This document shows, one piece after another, positions 59,061-64,000 of a stretch of 64,000 nucleotides of DNA. The position numbers and the translations under genes are program-made. Below the pieces are notes generated by a model. It saw nothing but the letters and a program-made list of their open reading frames with translations, was not told the DNA's origin and made no database searches. Source of the stretch: Liolophura sinensis (lineage: Eukaryota; Mollusca; Polyplacophora; Chitonida; Chitonidae); NCBI RefSeq assembly GCF_032854445.1, contig NC_088302.1, forward strand, positions 1,240,001-1,304,000, in the 5' to 3' direction. Position 1 is the first letter of the stretch. The number at the start of each line of letters is the position of its first letter.

Positions 59061-60035
59061 GGTGGTGTGATGAAGGCAAGTGTGTAAATATGAGGTGATA
59101 TACTAAATCTAAAAGCAAGGTGATAAAGGTGGTGTGATGAAGGTGAGGATGTAAAGGTAGTGTGATGAAGGCGAGGATGTAAGGGTAGAGTGATGAAGGC
59201 AAGGATGTAAATTTGGGGTGATGAAGGCGTGGATGTAAGGGTGGAGTGATGGTGAGGATGTAAAGGTTGTGTGATGAAGGTGAGGATGTAAAGGTTGTGT
59301 GATGAAGGTGAGGATGTAAAGGTTGTGTGATAAAGGCAAGGACGTACAGGTGGTGTGATGAAGGTGAGGATGTAAAGGTTGTGTGATGAAGGTGAGGATG
59401 TAAAGGTGGAGTGATGAAGGTGAGAATGCAAAGGTGGAGTGATGAAGGTGAGGATGTAAAGGTTGTGTGATGAAGGTGAGGATGTAAAGGTGGTGTGATG
59501 AAGGTGTGGGCGTAAATTTGGGGTGATGAAGGCGTGGATGTAAGGGTAGAGTGATGAAGGCAAGGATGTAAATCTGCGGTGATGAAGGCGTGGATGTAAG
59601 GGTGGAGTGATGGTGAGGATGTAAACGTTGTGTGATGAAGGTGAGGATGTAAAGGTTGTGTGATGAAGGTGAGGATGTACAGGTGGTGTGAAGAAGGCAA
59701 GGATGTAAAGGCGGTGTGATGAAGGTGAGGATGAAAAGGTGGAGTGATGAAGGTGAGGATGCAAAGGTGGAGTGATGAAGGTGAGCGTGTAAAGGTTGTG
59801 TGATGAAGGTGAGGATGTACAGGTGGTGTGATGAAGGTGTGGACGTAAATTTGGGGTGATGAAGGCGTGGATGTAAGGGTGGAGTGACCAAGGTGAGGAT
59901 GTAAAGGATGTATGATGAAGGCGTGGATGTAAGGGTTGAGTGATCAAGGTGAGGATGTAAAGGTTGTGTGATGAAAGTGAGGATGTAAAGGTTGTGTGAT
60001 GAAAATGAGGATGTAAATTTGGGGTGTGTATGTAA

Positions 60036-61090
60036 AGCCTTTACTAAAGATACGCTGTTGAAGGTGAGACGGTGGTTGTACATCGAGGTGGGGGATGAAA
60101 ATGTAGATGTAATCGTGAAGTAGATGTATTCAGAAAAGAAGTTGATTTTGAAGTGAGAAAGGGGAGATTGAATGACCACCAGGTGCGGTAGTACCAACCG
60201 TCAGTTGGCTGTATCGATGCCGGTACAGCACAACAGCCAAAACAACTTTGTTTACGGTTCCATCTGTGTCCAAAATATTTAGGCAAACTGAAAGGCCTTG
60301 AAAACATAAAATCTAACGGAGTTTCAAATGTTGTTGCATGTACGTTGTTGTTGTTGTAAAATTGATGATGTTGTGGCGAGATATTGAAAGTCAAAAGTAA
60401 AAATGGACAGACGGGTGACAACTTCGTCGACAAAATATTGCAAGTACTTGTCCTACACGGTAATATGAAAGCTTCCACACCGCTGATCATTCTTAAGCTT
60501 CCAGTGATGGATAGAAACTAGTCTAGTCTGAAGTCAAAAAATTTTCAAATGAAAATGATTTTTATTTTTCGACCTTTGTGATAGCTTTGATTTTTTAAAT
60601 GCTCCATGTGCACGGTTTGTTGGCGCGCGACGAAGGACACTTTGACGGACGGCCAGACGACGAGCAAATCATTGCTACGTCATTATCGAAATATTCTGTA
60701 GTACTGTGACGTTATTCACTTTTGTCGTTTCAAAGCAACTGTTAGGTTTTAGAAAATGCTCAGGCCCTATTGTAACAATACAGTTTTGACCATCTGTCTT
60801 GAGTAAGATCAACAGAAGTTCACCGTCAAATGACACTTCCACCGTGCCAATACAAGCCGGACATGATTGTCCATTCTGTAAAATTCCACTGATTTTCAAA
60901 TTAAAACTATTTCTTTTTTCTCCTTTTTCTACAGCAATGCTTGATAAATTAACACGGTGTCGGTATTTGTTTGGATGAATTTGCTGACTGTTACTTGTAA
61001 AGTTCTCTAGCCGTTTAGGCAGTGACAGTAGGATCGATATTTGCCAGTGTAACTTGTGGTCAGTAAAGTGAAAAATCGTCAAGGGTGAAG
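60036..61090. other. MMAA promoter side; unique DNA
   Basis: Non-repetitive DNA upstream of the MMAA start codon. Contains GC-rich 'tggcgcgcgacgaaggacac' (about 60620) and a CRE half site (tacgtcatt, about 60675). The MMAA first-exon start must lie here, but no TATA box is evident. Confidence 0.4.
60675..61079 (-). other. Stop-free stretch of about 134 codons, possible exon
   Basis: Antisense to the MMAA 5' region. It has no suitable ATG near its start and ends at a stop at 60675. The text is protein-like (CPACIGTVEVSFDGELLLIL, then DGQNCIVTIGPEHFL) and lacks the repeat character of most long frames here, but no family is recognised. It could be an exon of a divergent gene or chance. Confidence 0.25.

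Positions 61091-64000
<2,910 letters not shown>

Larger units (their letters stand above)
57545..60035. repeat. 28-bp minisatellite, about 80 copies, broken by SINEs
   Basis: Units of about 28 bp, 'gatgaaggtgaggatgtaaa' plus ggttgtgt, with many variants. Because 28 is not a multiple of 3 and the minus strand lacks stops in all frames, three-unit (28-residue) Pro/His/Ser/Thr-rich frames of over 300 codons appear. They have no coding meaning that I can support. Lies between ADCK2 and MMAA. Confidence 0.94.

Noticed and set aside
59021-60197. Minus-strand frames of 219-362 codons rich in Pro/His/Ser/Thr
   Set aside because: Product of the 28-bp minisatellite; three frames are open at once and a SINE fragment interrupts it.
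60044-60490. Minus-strand 148-codon frame starting with ATG, considered as an upstream ADCK2 exon
   Set aside because: ADCK2 already has a good start at 57174 with a transit-peptide-like N-terminus; this frame is low-complexity, runs into the 28-bp array and shows no matching splice donor.

Overview
The window is nuclear DNA from an animal: split genes with GT-AG introns, AATAAA signals, many diverged copies of tRNA-derived SINEs and a dead Tc1/mariner element. The main SINE (A/B-box head, body ending in 'cttgagtacggcgtaaaacaccaa' type sequence, AAATA-rich tail) and a second type ending in 'acgacgttaaaccccaa' are of a kind I associate with molluscs, brachiopods and other lophotrochozoans. I infer a lophotrochozoan, possibly a bivalve or gastropod, but cannot name the species.

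Five conserved genes can be read. (1) 1327-9923, plus strand: the last three exons of RRP8, an rRNA-processing methyltransferase. (2) 18353-28882, minus strand: complete VAMP7 (8 coding exons, 220 aa). (3) 39775-40386, minus strand: complete RAB9 in one coding exon (203 aa), with a probable upstream non-coding exon and promoter. (4) 46236-57174, minus strand: complete ADCK2-type mitochondrial UbiB/ABC1 kinase-like protein (10 exons, 589 aa). (5) 61091-63481, plus strand: the first four coding exons of MMAA, the mitochondrial cobalamin-pathway GTPase, continuing beyond the window. RAB9 and VAMP7, both late-endosome/lysosome traffic genes, are neighbours on one strand. ADCK2 and MMAA, both mitochondrial, are head to head.

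By my estimate about 40% of the window is tandem minisatellite, in roughly twenty arrays with units of 21 to 87 bp. They fill introns, a presumed 3' UTR and intergenic space. Because many units are multiples of 3 or lack stops, they produce long but meaningless ORFs on both strands; these were left out.

The most striking observation is that several arrays start exactly at splice junctions. RRP8 exon 1327-1433 is preceded by in-frame 87-bp copies of its own acceptor plus exon start. It is followed by about 88 further 60-bp copies of its last 35 bases plus the 5' splice site. The next RRP8 donor is triplicated with a 66-bp period, and an ADCK2 donor is copied with a period near 65 bp. The acceptors of ADCK2 exon 5 and VAMP7 exon 2 lie at the edge of arrays. 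One 3.4-kb array (48-bp unit, ADCK2 intron 6) appears to have grown out of a SINE body.
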